From assembly GCF_020819595.1 (NCBI RefSeq), contig NZ_JAJHNP010000025.1, positions 1 through 64,000 of the forward strand: DNA of 64,000 nucleotides. Reading direction: 5' to 3'. Both the position numbers and the translations under genes were made by a program. Numbering within the stretch: position 1 is the first letter of the stretch; every line of letters starts with the position of its first letter. The stretch comes from Streptomyces barringtoniae (lineage in GTDB: Bacteria; Actinomycetota; Actinomycetes; Streptomycetales; Streptomycetaceae). A model generated the notes under the pieces. The model made no database searches. It was not told where the DNA came from and was given only the letters and a program-made list of their open reading frames with translations. Shown here piece by piece: positions 15,591 through 23,455 of this stretch.

Positions 15591-17299
15591 GCCCCACCGC
15601 CCTTCCTGCCGCCGGTCCGGAACACGGGCACGTCACCTTCCTGGGTGCCGGACCCGGAGATCCGGGACTGCTGACTCTGCGCGCCGTGGAGGCGCTGTCG
15701 AACGCGGACGTCCTGATCGCCGAGCACGAGGTGCTCGACGTGATCCGGACGCACGCCCGACAGGGCGTCTCCGTCGTGCAGACGGACGCCGATCCCTCTT
15801 CGGTCTCGCCGCCGGGCACGGGCACGCCCCAGCTGACGGTCGTTGACGGCACGTCAACACCCGCCGCTGCCCCGGCTGCTGCCCGGGATGCCGTTCATCT
15901 TGTCATGGAGGCTGTGCGGGGCGGCAGGCGGGTCGTCCGTGCGGTGTCCGGGGACCCGGGACTTGATACGTACGCGGCCGAGGAAATGCTCGCCTGCGCC
16001 TCCGCCGGGGTGCCCTTCGAGGTGGTCCCGGGCGTCGCGGCGGCGGTCGGCGTGCCCGCGTACGCCGGTGTGCCGCTGCGGGACGCCGAGGGCGCGGACG
16101 TCCGCTTCGTGGACGCCCGTACGGCGTCGGACCGTTGCTGGACGGAGGTCGGCGCCTCGGACGGCACGGTCGTCGTCTCCACGACCCTGGACTCGGTCGC
16201 CGCGGCGGCGGGCGAGCTGGTCTCGGCGGGGCGTAAGCCGGACACCCCCCTGTCCGTCACGATCGCCGGTACGACGACCCGTCAGCGCACCTGGACGGCG
16301 ACGCTCGGCACGATCGCGCAGACCCTGAAGCAGGCGAAGGTGCTGCCGTCCCCGGACGGCGGCCGGCCGGTGATAGCCGTGGTCGGCGAGCGTTCCGCCG
16401 CCGCCCGGCGCGACCAGCTGTCGTGGTTCGAGTCCAAGCCGCTGTTCGGCTGGAAGGTGCTCGTGCCGCGTACGAAGGAGCAGGCGGCGTCGCTCTCCGA
16501 CCAGCTGCGGTCCTACGGCGCGGTGCCGCACGAGGTCCCGACGATCGCGGTGGAACCGCCGCGCACGCCCCAGCAGATGGAGCGGGCGGTCAAGGGCCTG
16601 GTCACCGGCCGCTACGAGTGGATCGCCTTCACGTCGGTCAACGCGGTGAAGGCGGTACGCGAGAAGTTCGAGGAGTACGGCCTCGACGCGCGTGCCTTCG
16701 CGGGCATCAAGGTGGCCGCGGTGGGCGAGCAGACGGCCAAGGCGCTGGTCGCCTTCGGCGTGAAGCCGGACCTGGTGCCGAGTGGTGAGCAGTCGGCGGC
16801 GGGCCTCCTGGAGGACTGGCCGCCGTACGACCCGGTGTTCGACCCGATCGACCGTGTCTTCCTGCCCCGCGCGGACATCGCCACGGAGACGCTGGTCGCC
16901 GGTCTGATCGAGCTGGGCTGGGAGGTGGACGACGTCACGGCCTACCGGACCGTGCGTGCGTCGCCGCCGCCGGCGGAGACGCGGGAGGCGATCAAGGGCG
17001 GCGGCTTCGACGCCGTTCTCTTCACGTCGTCCTCGACGGTCCGGAACCTGGTCGGTATCGCGGGTAAGCCGCACAACGTGACGGTGATCGCCTGTATCGG
17101 CCCGGCGACGGCGAAGACGGCCGAGGAGCATGGCCTGCGGGTGGATGTCATGGCCCCGGAGCCGTCCGTCCACAAGCTGGCCGAGGCGCTGGCCGACTTC
17201 GGCCTGAAGCGGCGGGCTGCTGCCGTGGAGAACGGGGATCCGGTGACGCGGCCGAGCGAGCGGCGGCCGGGTGCGCGTAGGCGTCGGTCGACGACCTGA
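15587..17299 (+). CDS. hemD: Bifunctional uroporphyrinogen-III C-methyltransferase / uroporphyrinogen-III synthase
   Basis: A 570-residue fusion. The N-terminal half (about 15-265) is a tetrapyrrole methylase: FLGAGPGDPGLLTLRA near 18-33 and VSGDPGLDTY near 121 are the SAM/substrate loops, though the usual SGDPFVFGRGGEE is shortened. The C-terminal half (about 285-535) is HemD, with LVPRTKEQA, WIAFTSVNAVKAV near 345 and FTSSSTVRNLVG near 483. It cyclises hydroxymethylbilane to uroporphyrinogen III; the methylase would divert product to sirohaem and cobalamin. A basic tail ends the protein. Start is TTG in a TTGA overlap with hemC. The operon closes at the hairpin at 17306. Confidence 0.9.
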   Translation: MSPTALPAAGPEHGHVTFLGAGPGDPGLLTLRAVEALSNADVLIAEHEVLDVIRTHARQGVSVVQTDADPSSVSPPGTGTPQLTVVDGTSTPAAAPAAARDAVHLVMEAVRGGRRVVRAVSGDPGLDTYAAEEMLACASAGVPFEVVPGVAAAVGVPAYAGVPLRDAEGADVRFVDARTASDRCWTEVGASDGTVVVSTTLDSVAAAAGELVSAGRKPDTPLSVTIAGTTTRQRTWTATLGTIAQTLKQAKVLPSPDGGRPVIAVVGERSAAARRDQLSWFESKPLFGWKVLVPRTKEQAASLSDQLRSYGAVPHEVPTIAVEPPRTPQQMERAVKGLVTGRYEWIAFTSVNAVKAVREKFEEYGLDARAFAGIKVAAVGEQTAKALVAFGVKPDLVPSGEQSAAGLLEDWPPYDPVFDPIDRVFLPRADIATETLVAGLIELGWEVDDVTAYRTVRASPPPAETREAIKGGGFDAVLFTSSSTVRNLVGIAGKPHNVTVIACIGPATAKTAEEHGLRVDVMAPEPSVHKLAEALADFGLKRRAAAVENGDPVTRPSERRPGARRRRSTT

Positions 17300-17305
17300 G
17301 GTGTG

Positions 17306-17331
17306 GCGGGTGCCCTGTCCAGGGCACCCGC
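17306..17331. terminator. Bidirectional hairpin terminator of the rex-hem operon
   Basis: An 11-bp perfect stem (GCGGGTGCCCT with AGGGCACCCGC) and a 4-base loop begins 7 bases after the hemD stop. The convergent DUF397 gene stops 5 bases beyond it. Confidence 0.85.
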
Positions 17332-17335
17332 ACGC

Positions 17336-17512
17336 TCAGTGGTCAGCGGCGTACGGCAGGAAGGTCGCCCACGCGGTGGGGGTGAGGGCGAGGCGGGGGC
17401 CGGTGGGGTTCTTGGAGTCGCGGACGAGGATCTGGTCGGGGACGGTGGCCACCTCGACACAGTCGGGGCCGTCAGGCGTGCTGTAGCTGCTCTTTATCCA
17501 CTCCAGCTTCAT
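17336..17512 (-). CDS. DUF397 domain protein
   Basis: A 58-residue protein of the DUF397 family, abundant in Streptomyces. Visible family signatures are the N-terminal WIKSSYS, CVEVATVP with the conserved Cys, VRDSKNPTGP and the C-terminal LTPTAWATFL. Such proteins are encoded beside an XRE-type regulator and an anti-sigma-like ATPase (WhiJ/AbaA-type loci); their biochemical role is not established, though interaction with the XRE partner is suspected. Its ATG overlaps the TGA of the XRE gene, so it is the second gene of that operon. Confidence 0.92.
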   Translation of the reverse strand: MKLEWIKSSYSTPDGPDCVEVATVPDQILVRDSKNPTGPRLALTPTAWATFLPYAADH

Positions 17513-18339
17513 GTCTCTCCAAGCACTTTCTCGATGAAGGCCAGTGACTCCCGAGGAGTGAGAGCCTGTGCGCGGATGATCCCATAGCGGATGTCCAGCA
17601 CCTGAACCTCTTTCGGGTCGGTGATCACGCGGCTGACAAGTTGCACCTCGTTGTGTCCGACAGTGCTGCCGTCCCGCAGCCGCAACAGCCTGAACGAACC
17701 CGCCAGACCGGCGTTGTCCTCCCGGTCCAAGGGCAGGACCTGCAAGTCGACGTTTCTGAACCGACCGGCGTCCAGCAGGTGTTCGAGCTGCCTTCGCATG
17801 ACCATCCTGCCACCGACAGGGCGCCGCAGCGTCGACTCACATTGGACGAAGCTGAACACTCGCAGCGGCGCTTCGGCGAGGATGTCCTGGCGCGCCAGGC
17901 GGGCGGCCACCTGCTGTTGCAATTCCTCCTCCGTGAACGGTGGCCTTCGGGTGGCCATCGACGCGCGCACGTACTCCTCCGTCTGCAACAGCCCGTGGAT
18001 CACGGAGTTGTTGTAGGCGCACAGCTCGACCGCCTCTGCCTCCAGCTTTTTAAGGTCCCGTACCTTCTTCGGATACCGGACCTCTGCCAAGTCCGTCTTC
18101 ATGGCGGTGATCTTCCCGGCCGCGTCCAACGCCTCGTCCGCCGCGGCCAGGTACTCCGGCCGGGGAATCCGCCGTCCCCGCTCCACCGAGGAAACCAGTT
18201 CCTCCCCGTACCCGATGGCCGCCCCGAACTCGGCCTGAGTGAGGCCGGCCGCCTCCCGCCACAGCTTCAGCTGTCGTGAGACCGTCCGGATCACCGCCCC
18301 GGCCTCGTCGTCCTCCAGCCCCGGATCCCAGTCGCTCAC
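17509..18339 (-). CDS. XRE-family (WhiJ-like) helix-turn-helix regulator with DUF5753
   Basis: A 276-residue regulator. The HTH spans about 20-75: REAAGLTQAEFGAAIGYGEE then LVSSVERGRRIPRPEYL. The DUF5753 domain follows (about 95-270), with the typical IHGLLQTEEYVRA and, near the end, LDIRYGIIRAQALTPRES. Members such as S. coelicolor WhiJ control development. GTG 18339 is chosen because GGGAGG lies about 8 bases upstream; an in-frame extension to 18435 lacks coding character. It is divergent from the ATPase gene and co-transcribed with the DUF397 gene, forming the standard triplet. Confidence 0.9.
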   Translation of the reverse strand: MSDWDPGLEDDEAGAVIRTVSRQLKLWREAAGLTQAEFGAAIGYGEELVSSVERGRRIPRPEYLAAADEALDAAGKITAMKTDLAEVRYPKKVRDLKKLEAEAVELCAYNNSVIHGLLQTEEYVRASMATRRPPFTEEELQQQVAARLARQDILAEAPLRVFSFVQCESTLRRPVGGRMVMRRQLEHLLDAGRFRNVDLQVLPLDREDNAGLAGSFRLLRLRDGSTVGHNEVQLVSRVITDPKEVQVLDIRYGIIRAQALTPRESLAFIEKVLGET

Positions 18340-18448
18340 GTAAGCCGTCCTCCCGTCACCACTCACCCCGTACGGCCCGGACGGAACCGGACACCGCACG
18401 GACAGCCCCCGTCCGCACGGGCCGCCCTTCTTCACAGGCTAAGCACGC

Positions 18449-18925
18449 TTGGACACTCTGAGTGACGTGAACGAGCAAATCTCCACCCCCCACATCCCGG
18501 CGCGCCAGTTCTTTGTGCCTCTCTCCGCGACCCGGCGCGGCGCCCGCCTCGGCCGGCTGCTGGCCACCGAGCAACTGCGCTCCTGGGGTCTGCCGTTGGA
18601 CCCCGCGCGGCTGATCGTCGCCGAACTGACGGCGAACGCGGCGCTGCACGGCCGGGTTACCGGCCGGAGCTTCCGGCTCGCTCTCGCGGTGACGGCCGAG
18701 GGCGTTCTGCGCATCGAGGTCACCGACACACGGGGTGACGCACTGCCCGTTCCACGGACCGCCGCCACCGTACCGGCCGAGTGCGGCTACGGCCTGCTGC
18801 TGGTCGAGGAGTTGGCGGACCGCTGGGGTGTGCGGCACGGGCCGGTGCCGTGCAAGACGGTGTGGGCGGAACTCGACTCGGCCGGTGCGTCGGCGCACTT
18901 CGCACCGGAGCCGGGAAGTGCGTGA
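18449..18925 (+). CDS. Anti-sigma-factor-like ATP-binding protein (HATPase_c)
   Basis: A 158-residue protein with a GHKL ATPase fold resembling SpoIIAB/RsbW. The N box is LIVAELTANAALHGRV (about 52-67), the G1-type motif is EVTDTRGDALP near 91, and the G2-type GYGLLLVEELADRWGVRHG lies near 114-132. In WhiJ/AbaA-type loci these proteins are thought to act as kinases or binding partners of regulators. The start is uncertain: TTG 18449 gives the longest form and GTG 18467 one six residues shorter. It is divergent from the XRE gene, with a 109-bp shared regulatory region. Confidence 0.85.
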   Translation: MDTLSDVNEQISTPHIPARQFFVPLSATRRGARLGRLLATEQLRSWGLPLDPARLIVAELTANAALHGRVTGRSFRLALAVTAEGVLRIEVTDTRGDALPVPRTAATVPAECGYGLLLVEELADRWGVRHGPVPCKTVWAELDSAGASAHFAPEPGSA

Positions 18926-19194
18926 TCCGGTGGTGCCGCGGCCGGGGCTTCGGGCCGTAAAAGACCAAAGAACCCTGGGAAAAAACCAACCAACCAAACC
19001 AAACCCCGCGTAGGTCACTCGCGCGGGTGAAACGGGTCGGTCCGGCTGGCGCGGCGGCGGCTCGGGCGTGCAGTCTCACCCCGAGGCAATTGCCTCTGTC
19101 ACAACTCCACATGCCCACACATGCATCGGCCCCCGCCGGGACGGCAATCCCAGTGCGAGGGCCTGACCAACGAGGAAGACGAGAGCCCTTCCCC
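18926..19194 (+). other. Leader region with an A/C-rich tract and a 14-bp palindrome
   Basis: The gap before the winged-helix gene has two unusual parts. At 18961-19006 the plus strand is almost free of G and T (repeats of CCAA and CCAAA), very unlike the rest of the window. At 19083-19096 lies the perfect palindrome GAGGCAATTGCCTC, about 100 bp before the ATG, a plausible operator. Confidence 0.4.
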
Positions 19195-20151
19195 ATGGCT
19201 GAGAAGAAGCGTAACGCTGCCCTGCGCCCGATTCCGGGTGTTCGGCGATCCACCACCCACTCCGGTGTCACCCACGTACGCACGTACCAGTCCGGTCAGT
19301 ACGTGGTCGTAGGCAACCACCTCGCCCAGCACCGCGAGCTGTCGCTGACGGCCATCGGACTCGCGACCCACATCCTGTCGGTGCCCGAGGGCACCCCCGT
19401 CGACATCCGCAGTCTCGCGGACCGCTTCCCCGAGGGACGGGACCGGATCGCGTCCGCGCTGCGCGAGCTGGAGGCGCACGGCTATCTGGCGCGGGTCCGC
19501 GAGCACACGGAGTCGGGCCGCCTGGTGACGCGGACGTACGTCCACCACACCCCCGCCACAGGTTCCGCCGCGCCCCTTCGTGTGGCCGGGCGCCCCGCGA
19601 AGACCCGTACCCGCGACCGTCGGCCCATGGCAGGTACGAACGTACTGGCAGCGCCCGAGGAGGACGACCGGGCCTCCGTCGTCTCAGAGGCGTCCGCACC
19701 GCCGAACCCGCAGAGCCCCGAGCCCGTCTGTGGCGGTCGGCATCACGACAAGGCCGTAACCCTCCTCGCAGGTTTACGCCGCACCGACAACCGGCTCCTC
19801 CTCTCCCGCCGCGACGTGGACCAGCTCGTGCCGGCTGTCGCCGCCTGGTTCGACAGCGGGGCGACGGCGGCCGTGGTCCACCACGCGCTGACCGCTGGCC
19901 TCCCCGCCGAGGTGAAGAACCCGGCGAAGCTGATCGCCTACCGCCTCGATGAGCTGCTGCCCGTACCGCTCCCCGCCCGCCCCGCGGTCTCGCCGCCCAT
20001 CGAGAGGATGGTCGGGGCCACCGGTCGGGCCGCCCCCCTCCAGAACTGCGACGGCTGCGAGCGGGCCTTCCGTGCCCCACACCCCGGCGGCCGCTGCCGC
20101 GACTGCCGTACTGACCGGACGGTGCCGAGCGGAGGCGTATGCGTCGCATGA
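19195..20151 (+). CDS. Winged-helix DNA-binding protein with C-terminal zinc-ribbon-like motif; carries a TTA codon
   Basis: A 318-residue probable DNA-binding protein. Residues 40-120 form a winged helix (LSLTAIGLATHILSVPEG, then GRDRIASALRELEAHGYLAR), like replication-initiator or plasmid Kor-type regulators. A polar linker leads to a second helical domain (about 180-270) and a Cys cluster CDGCERAF...CRDC near the C-terminus that could bind zinc. Leu at codon 194 is TTA (19774-19776), which in Streptomyces needs the bldA tRNA. ATG 19195 is preferred to upstream frames because it starts the basic MAEKKRNAA opening. The next gene begins inside its last codons. Confidence 0.6.
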   Translation: MAEKKRNAALRPIPGVRRSTTHSGVTHVRTYQSGQYVVVGNHLAQHRELSLTAIGLATHILSVPEGTPVDIRSLADRFPEGRDRIASALRELEAHGYLARVREHTESGRLVTRTYVHHTPATGSAAPLRVAGRPAKTRTRDRRPMAGTNVLAAPEEDDRASVVSEASAPPNPQSPEPVCGGRHHDKAVTLLAGLRRTDNRLLLSRRDVDQLVPAVAAWFDSGATAAVVHHALTAGLPAEVKNPAKLIAYRLDELLPVPLPARPAVSPPIERMVGATGRAAPLQNCDGCERAFRAPHPGGRCRDCRTDRTVPSGGVCVA

Positions 20152-21005
20152 GCCTGCCGCACCGGCCTGTGGGCCTTGCGCAAGCCGCCTCTCACAGGGG
20201 AGCCGTTCCCCTTCTTCGTCATCGCGTGTCTGCGATGCTGACCGGCATGGGTGGGGGAGAAGGACGACGTGCGGCCCGCTGGTTGCGACGGCGGGCTGCG
20301 GCGGTGGCGTTGACATGCTTCGGGTTTGCGGCCGCTGTGTTGCATGTCCTGGCACCTGGGCTGAAGATCGACGGTGTCACGGCCGCGCTGCTCGCGGTGG
20401 CGGCGATGCCGTGGCTCGGGGATCTGGTCCGCAGTATCGACGTGCCGGGCTTGGGCAGGATCGAGTTCCAGGACATGCAGCGCCAGCTGGAGGCGGCCCA
20501 GCGGACGGCGAACGCGGCTCTCGTCGGTGATGGACCGGGCGGCGGCGCCGTGGACGGCACAGCCGCGTCGGACGCGGTCCGGGAACTGGCGGCCGAGTAC
20601 GTGAAGGTGCGCGACGAGCTGCGCAGCGGTCCGGCGCGGACCCACCGGATGGATCAGATCTTCGCCCGCCTGGTACGGGCGACCCAGCGAGTGCGCGACT
20701 TCGACGCGGAGGCGATGCTGCGCTCGCAGGACGCCGGGCTGCGGCTCGCGGCCTACGCGCGCCTGTACGCGCTGCCCGAGCCGGAGCGACTGGGCACGCT
20801 GGTCGAGGTGGTGACCGCTGAACCGATCGCCTTCAACCAGTACTGGGGGCTGCGGGCGGTCGGCAGAGGGGTGGAGGAGACGGGAGCGGAGCACGTTCCG
20901 CTCGGCGTGGTCCGCCGTTTGGAGGAGTTCCGCTCCCGTATGCCGCGCGACAGCGACCGGGGCCGGCTCGCCGACCGTGTGCTCACGGAGTTCGGCGGAG
21001 GATGA
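20139..21005 (+). CDS. Unknown membrane-anchored protein
   Basis: A 288-residue protein I do not recognise. After an Arg-rich stretch near 40-50 there are two hydrophobic segments near 50-68 and 78-95 (AVALTCFGFAAAVLHVLA and VTAALLAVAAMPWLGDLV), then a long cytoplasmic helical region with heptad-like charge (EFQDMQRQLEAAQRTANAAL; AEYVKVRDELRS). Ala-rich helices follow to the end. ATG 20139 overlaps the previous gene; ATG 20235 or 20247 are shorter alternatives. The overlap suggests co-transcription with the TTA-bearing gene. A role in signalling or envelope sensing is only a guess. Confidence 0.55.
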   Translation: MRRMSLPHRPVGLAQAASHRGAVPLLRHRVSAMLTGMGGGEGRRAARWLRRRAAAVALTCFGFAAAVLHVLAPGLKIDGVTAALLAVAAMPWLGDLVRSIDVPGLGRIEFQDMQRQLEAAQRTANAALVGDGPGGGAVDGTAASDAVRELAAEYVKVRDELRSGPARTHRMDQIFARLVRATQRVRDFDAEAMLRSQDAGLRLAAYARLYALPEPERLGTLVEVVTAEPIAFNQYWGLRAVGRGVEETGAEHVPLGVVRRLEEFRSRMPRDSDRGRLADRVLTEFGGG

Positions 21006-21024
21006 GCCGTCGGCCGCTGTTCGG

Positions 21025-22017
21025 TCAGGCCGCCGTACCGCCCGCGTAGTCGCTGTTGAACGTCGTCTCGATGGTCTGCGCCACCGGCTGGGCCACGCCC
21101 GTGCCGGTGAGGATGATGCCCAGCTCCCGGTTGTTGCTGAGGGAGTTGCTGCTGATGTTCATGGAGCCGGCCTCGACCTCCTGGGTGGTCAGGCCGTAGT
21201 CGGCGACCATGGCCTTGGCGTGGATGTAGAAGCCGTTGGGGTCGGAGTAGCCGACGACCGTGCCGCCGGCGGCCTTGACGGCGGAGACCTCGCTGGAGTA
21301 GCTGGAGGGGTTCTCCAGGACCACGCGGACCTTCACGCCGGCCTTGGCGCGGGCCACGATCGCGTTGACCACCGTGCTGTCGCTGAACTCCAGCTCCTCC
21401 ACGTCGAGGCTCTTGGTCGCGGAGTTGATGAAGGACACCAGGCGGTTGCGGGAGTCGGTGGGGGACCACAGCAGGTGGTCGCCGTCGGTGGGGGTGATCG
21501 AGGTCGCCGTGTAGTCGGCGTTGAAGACCTTCTCGATGGAGGCGACGTCGCGCGTGTCGTCGGTGAAGACGCCGTAGTCGCGGCTGGTCGTGTAGTACTG
21601 CGCCGTCAGATTGCCGGTCATCACCAGGGACTTGACGCCGTCGACGGTGATCGTCTTCTGGTGGGTGTAGACGAACGCCGAGGACGACCAGACCACGCCT
21701 ATGCCCGCGTTGGTCAGGGACGTGTACGCCGAGTTGTTGGCGGTCTTGTGCTGGCGGTCGAGTATGACGCGGACCGTGACGCCCTTGTTCTTCAGGGCGA
21801 TGAGGTCGTTGACGGCCGTGGTGTCCTCCAGCTCGTACATGGTCATGTCGAGCGTGCTGGTGGCCGAGTCGATGAAGTCGTAGATCGTGGGCTGGCTGCC
21901 GCTCTGGGAGAAGGCGAACGCCGAGTAGCTCGCGGCGTTCGCGGGGACGGCCGTGGCGACGACGGCGGTACCGGCGGTCAGGGCGATGGCCGCGCGGGTG
22001 AGGACCTTCCGCAGCAT
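21025..22017 (-). CDS. Secreted phospholipase D-like protein
   Basis: A 330-residue exported phosphodiesterase with two HKD motifs. A signal peptide covers about residues 1-28 (AALTAGTAVVATAVPANA-like with AxA cleavage). HKD1 is His119-x-Lys121-x4-Asp126 in THQKTITVD; HKD2 is His266-x-Lys268-x4-Asp273 in IHAKAMVAD. Both are complete, with GN and GSMN downstream, so the protein should be active on phospholipids or nucleic acids outside the cell. The compact size (about 300 mature residues) resembles bacterial endonuclease-type PLDs (Nuc-like) fused as a pair. It is convergent with the unknown membrane gene. Confidence 0.88.
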   Translation of the reverse strand: MLRKVLTRAAIALTAGTAVVATAVPANAASYSAFAFSQSGSQPTIYDFIDSATSTLDMTMYELEDTTAVNDLIALKNKGVTVRVILDRQHKTANNSAYTSLTNAGIGVVWSSSAFVYTHQKTITVDGVKSLVMTGNLTAQYYTTSRDYGVFTDDTRDVASIEKVFNADYTATSITPTDGDHLLWSPTDSRNRLVSFINSATKSLDVEELEFSDSTVVNAIVARAKAGVKVRVVLENPSSYSSEVSAVKAAGGTVVGYSDPNGFYIHAKAMVADYGLTTQEVEAGSMNISSNSLSNNRELGIILTGTGVAQPVAQTIETTFNSDYAGGTAA

Positions 22018-22282
22018 GCGTGACTCCTAGGCTCACGGGCGAGGAGGGGTGGCGCGGGCATGACACCACGCGCGTAGAACGCTGGGGAGGGGGTGCGGAG
22101 TGAACTCGGCGTTACCACCGGGGACTAGCGGCGGGCATTCCGGACACCGCGCAGGTGGGAGCGGTTCGAAGAATGGTCGGGCTTCCGCAAAATCTTCGTC
22201 CGGGGCAGGCCGGCCGCACCGGGCGGGGGCAGCCGACAGGGCGTCGGCAAATGTGGGGACCGGGCGGGCGTAGCGTAGAGGG

Positions 22283-23275
22283 ATGACGAAGTACGGATCG
22301 TTTCCCGGTACCCGTCCCCGGCGACTGCGGACCTCGCCCGTCATGCGGCGCATGGTCGCCGAGACGCGACTGCACCCCGCCGACTTCATCCTCCCCGCCT
22401 TTGTCCGCGAGGGCGTGAGCGAGCCCGTGCCGATCGCCACGATGCCCGGTGTCGTCCAGCACACCCGCGACAGCCTGAAGAAGGCCGCGCTGGAGGCCGT
22501 GCAGGCCGGGGTCTCCGGAATCATGCTGTTCGGCGTGCCGGAGGAGGCCAAGAAGGACGCGCAGGGCACGGCCGGCACCGACCCGGACGGGATCCTGCAG
22601 GTCGCCATCCGGGACGTGCGCGCCGAGGTCGGCGACGACCTGCTCGTCATGTCCGACCTGTGCCTGGACGAGACCACCGACCACGGGCACTGCGGGGTCC
22701 TGGACGCCGAGGGCCGGGTAGACAACGACGCGACCCTGGAGCGGTACGCCGAGATGGCCCAGGTGCAGGCCGACGCCGGCGCCCATGTCGTCGGGCCCAG
22801 CGGGATGATGGACGGCCAGATCGGCGTCATCCGCGACGCGCTCGACCAGATCGGGCGCGAGGACGTGGCGATCCTCGCCTACACCGCCAAGTACTCCTCC
22901 GCCTTCTACGGCCCCTTCCGCGAGGCCGTCGCCTCCTCGCTCCAGGGCGACCGCAAGACCTACCAGCAGGACCCCGCCAACTGGCGCGAGTCCCTGCGGG
23001 AGCTGTCCCTCGATCTGGAGGAGGGCGCGGACATGGTCATGGTCAAGCCGGCCGGGCCGTACCTCGACATCCTCGCCCGGGTGGCGGACGCCGTGGACGT
23101 GCCGGTCGCCGCCTACCAGATCTCCGGCGAGTACGCGATGATCGAGGCCGCCGCCGAGAAGGGCTGGGTCGACCGCGACCGGGCCATCTTCGAGACCCTG
23201 ACCGGCATCAAGCGCGCCGGGGCCCGCAACATCCTCACCTACTGGGCGACCGAGGCGGCACAGAAGCTGCGCTGA
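22283..23275 (+). CDS. hemB: Delta-aminolevulinic acid dehydratase (porphobilinogen synthase)
   Basis: A 330-residue enzyme condensing two 5-aminolevulinates to porphobilinogen. The Schiff-base lysines are visible: Lys203 in AYTAKYSSAFYGPFREA and Lys255 in MVMVKPAGPYLDI. The metal region reads SDLCLDETTDHGHCG with Cys127 and Cys137, lacking the middle Cys of the zinc triad, so Mg/other metal dependence is possible. The N-terminal arm (residues 1-30) needed for octamer formation is present. It is apart from rex-hemACD and ends at a clear hairpin. Confidence 0.95.
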   Translation: MTKYGSFPGTRPRRLRTSPVMRRMVAETRLHPADFILPAFVREGVSEPVPIATMPGVVQHTRDSLKKAALEAVQAGVSGIMLFGVPEEAKKDAQGTAGTDPDGILQVAIRDVRAEVGDDLLVMSDLCLDETTDHGHCGVLDAEGRVDNDATLERYAEMAQVQADAGAHVVGPSGMMDGQIGVIRDALDQIGREDVAILAYTAKYSSAFYGPFREAVASSLQGDRKTYQQDPANWRESLRELSLDLEEGADMVMVKPAGPYLDILARVADAVDVPVAAYQISGEYAMIEAAAEKGWVDRDRAIFETLTGIKRAGARNILTYWATEAAQKLR

Positions 23276-23296
23276 CCTGGCCGACACGGCTCGCTG

Positions 23297-23320
23297 CGGC
23301 GCCCACCGGTGTGGGCGCCG
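23297..23320 (+). terminator. Hairpin terminator after hemB
   Basis: A perfect 10-bp stem (CGGCGCCCAC with GTGGGCGCCG) and a 4-base loop, 21 bases after the stop codon. Confidence 0.75.
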
Positions 23321-23455
23321 TGCGAAGCGGAGTCCGGCACCGGCGTCGTCGGCACTGCCCGCCGCGAACGGGCCGTCCGGATCGCGGAATTACCGGTGTA
23401 GGCGGCATGCACTTCTCTAGCCTGACGGCTCCCAGAGCCGAAGGAGAGCCGTGCC

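Noticed and set aside
22140..22180. GGTTCGAAGAATGG, reminiscent of a tRNA T-loop
   Set aside because: No acceptor stem or anticodon arm can be built around it; no tRNA found anywhere in the window.
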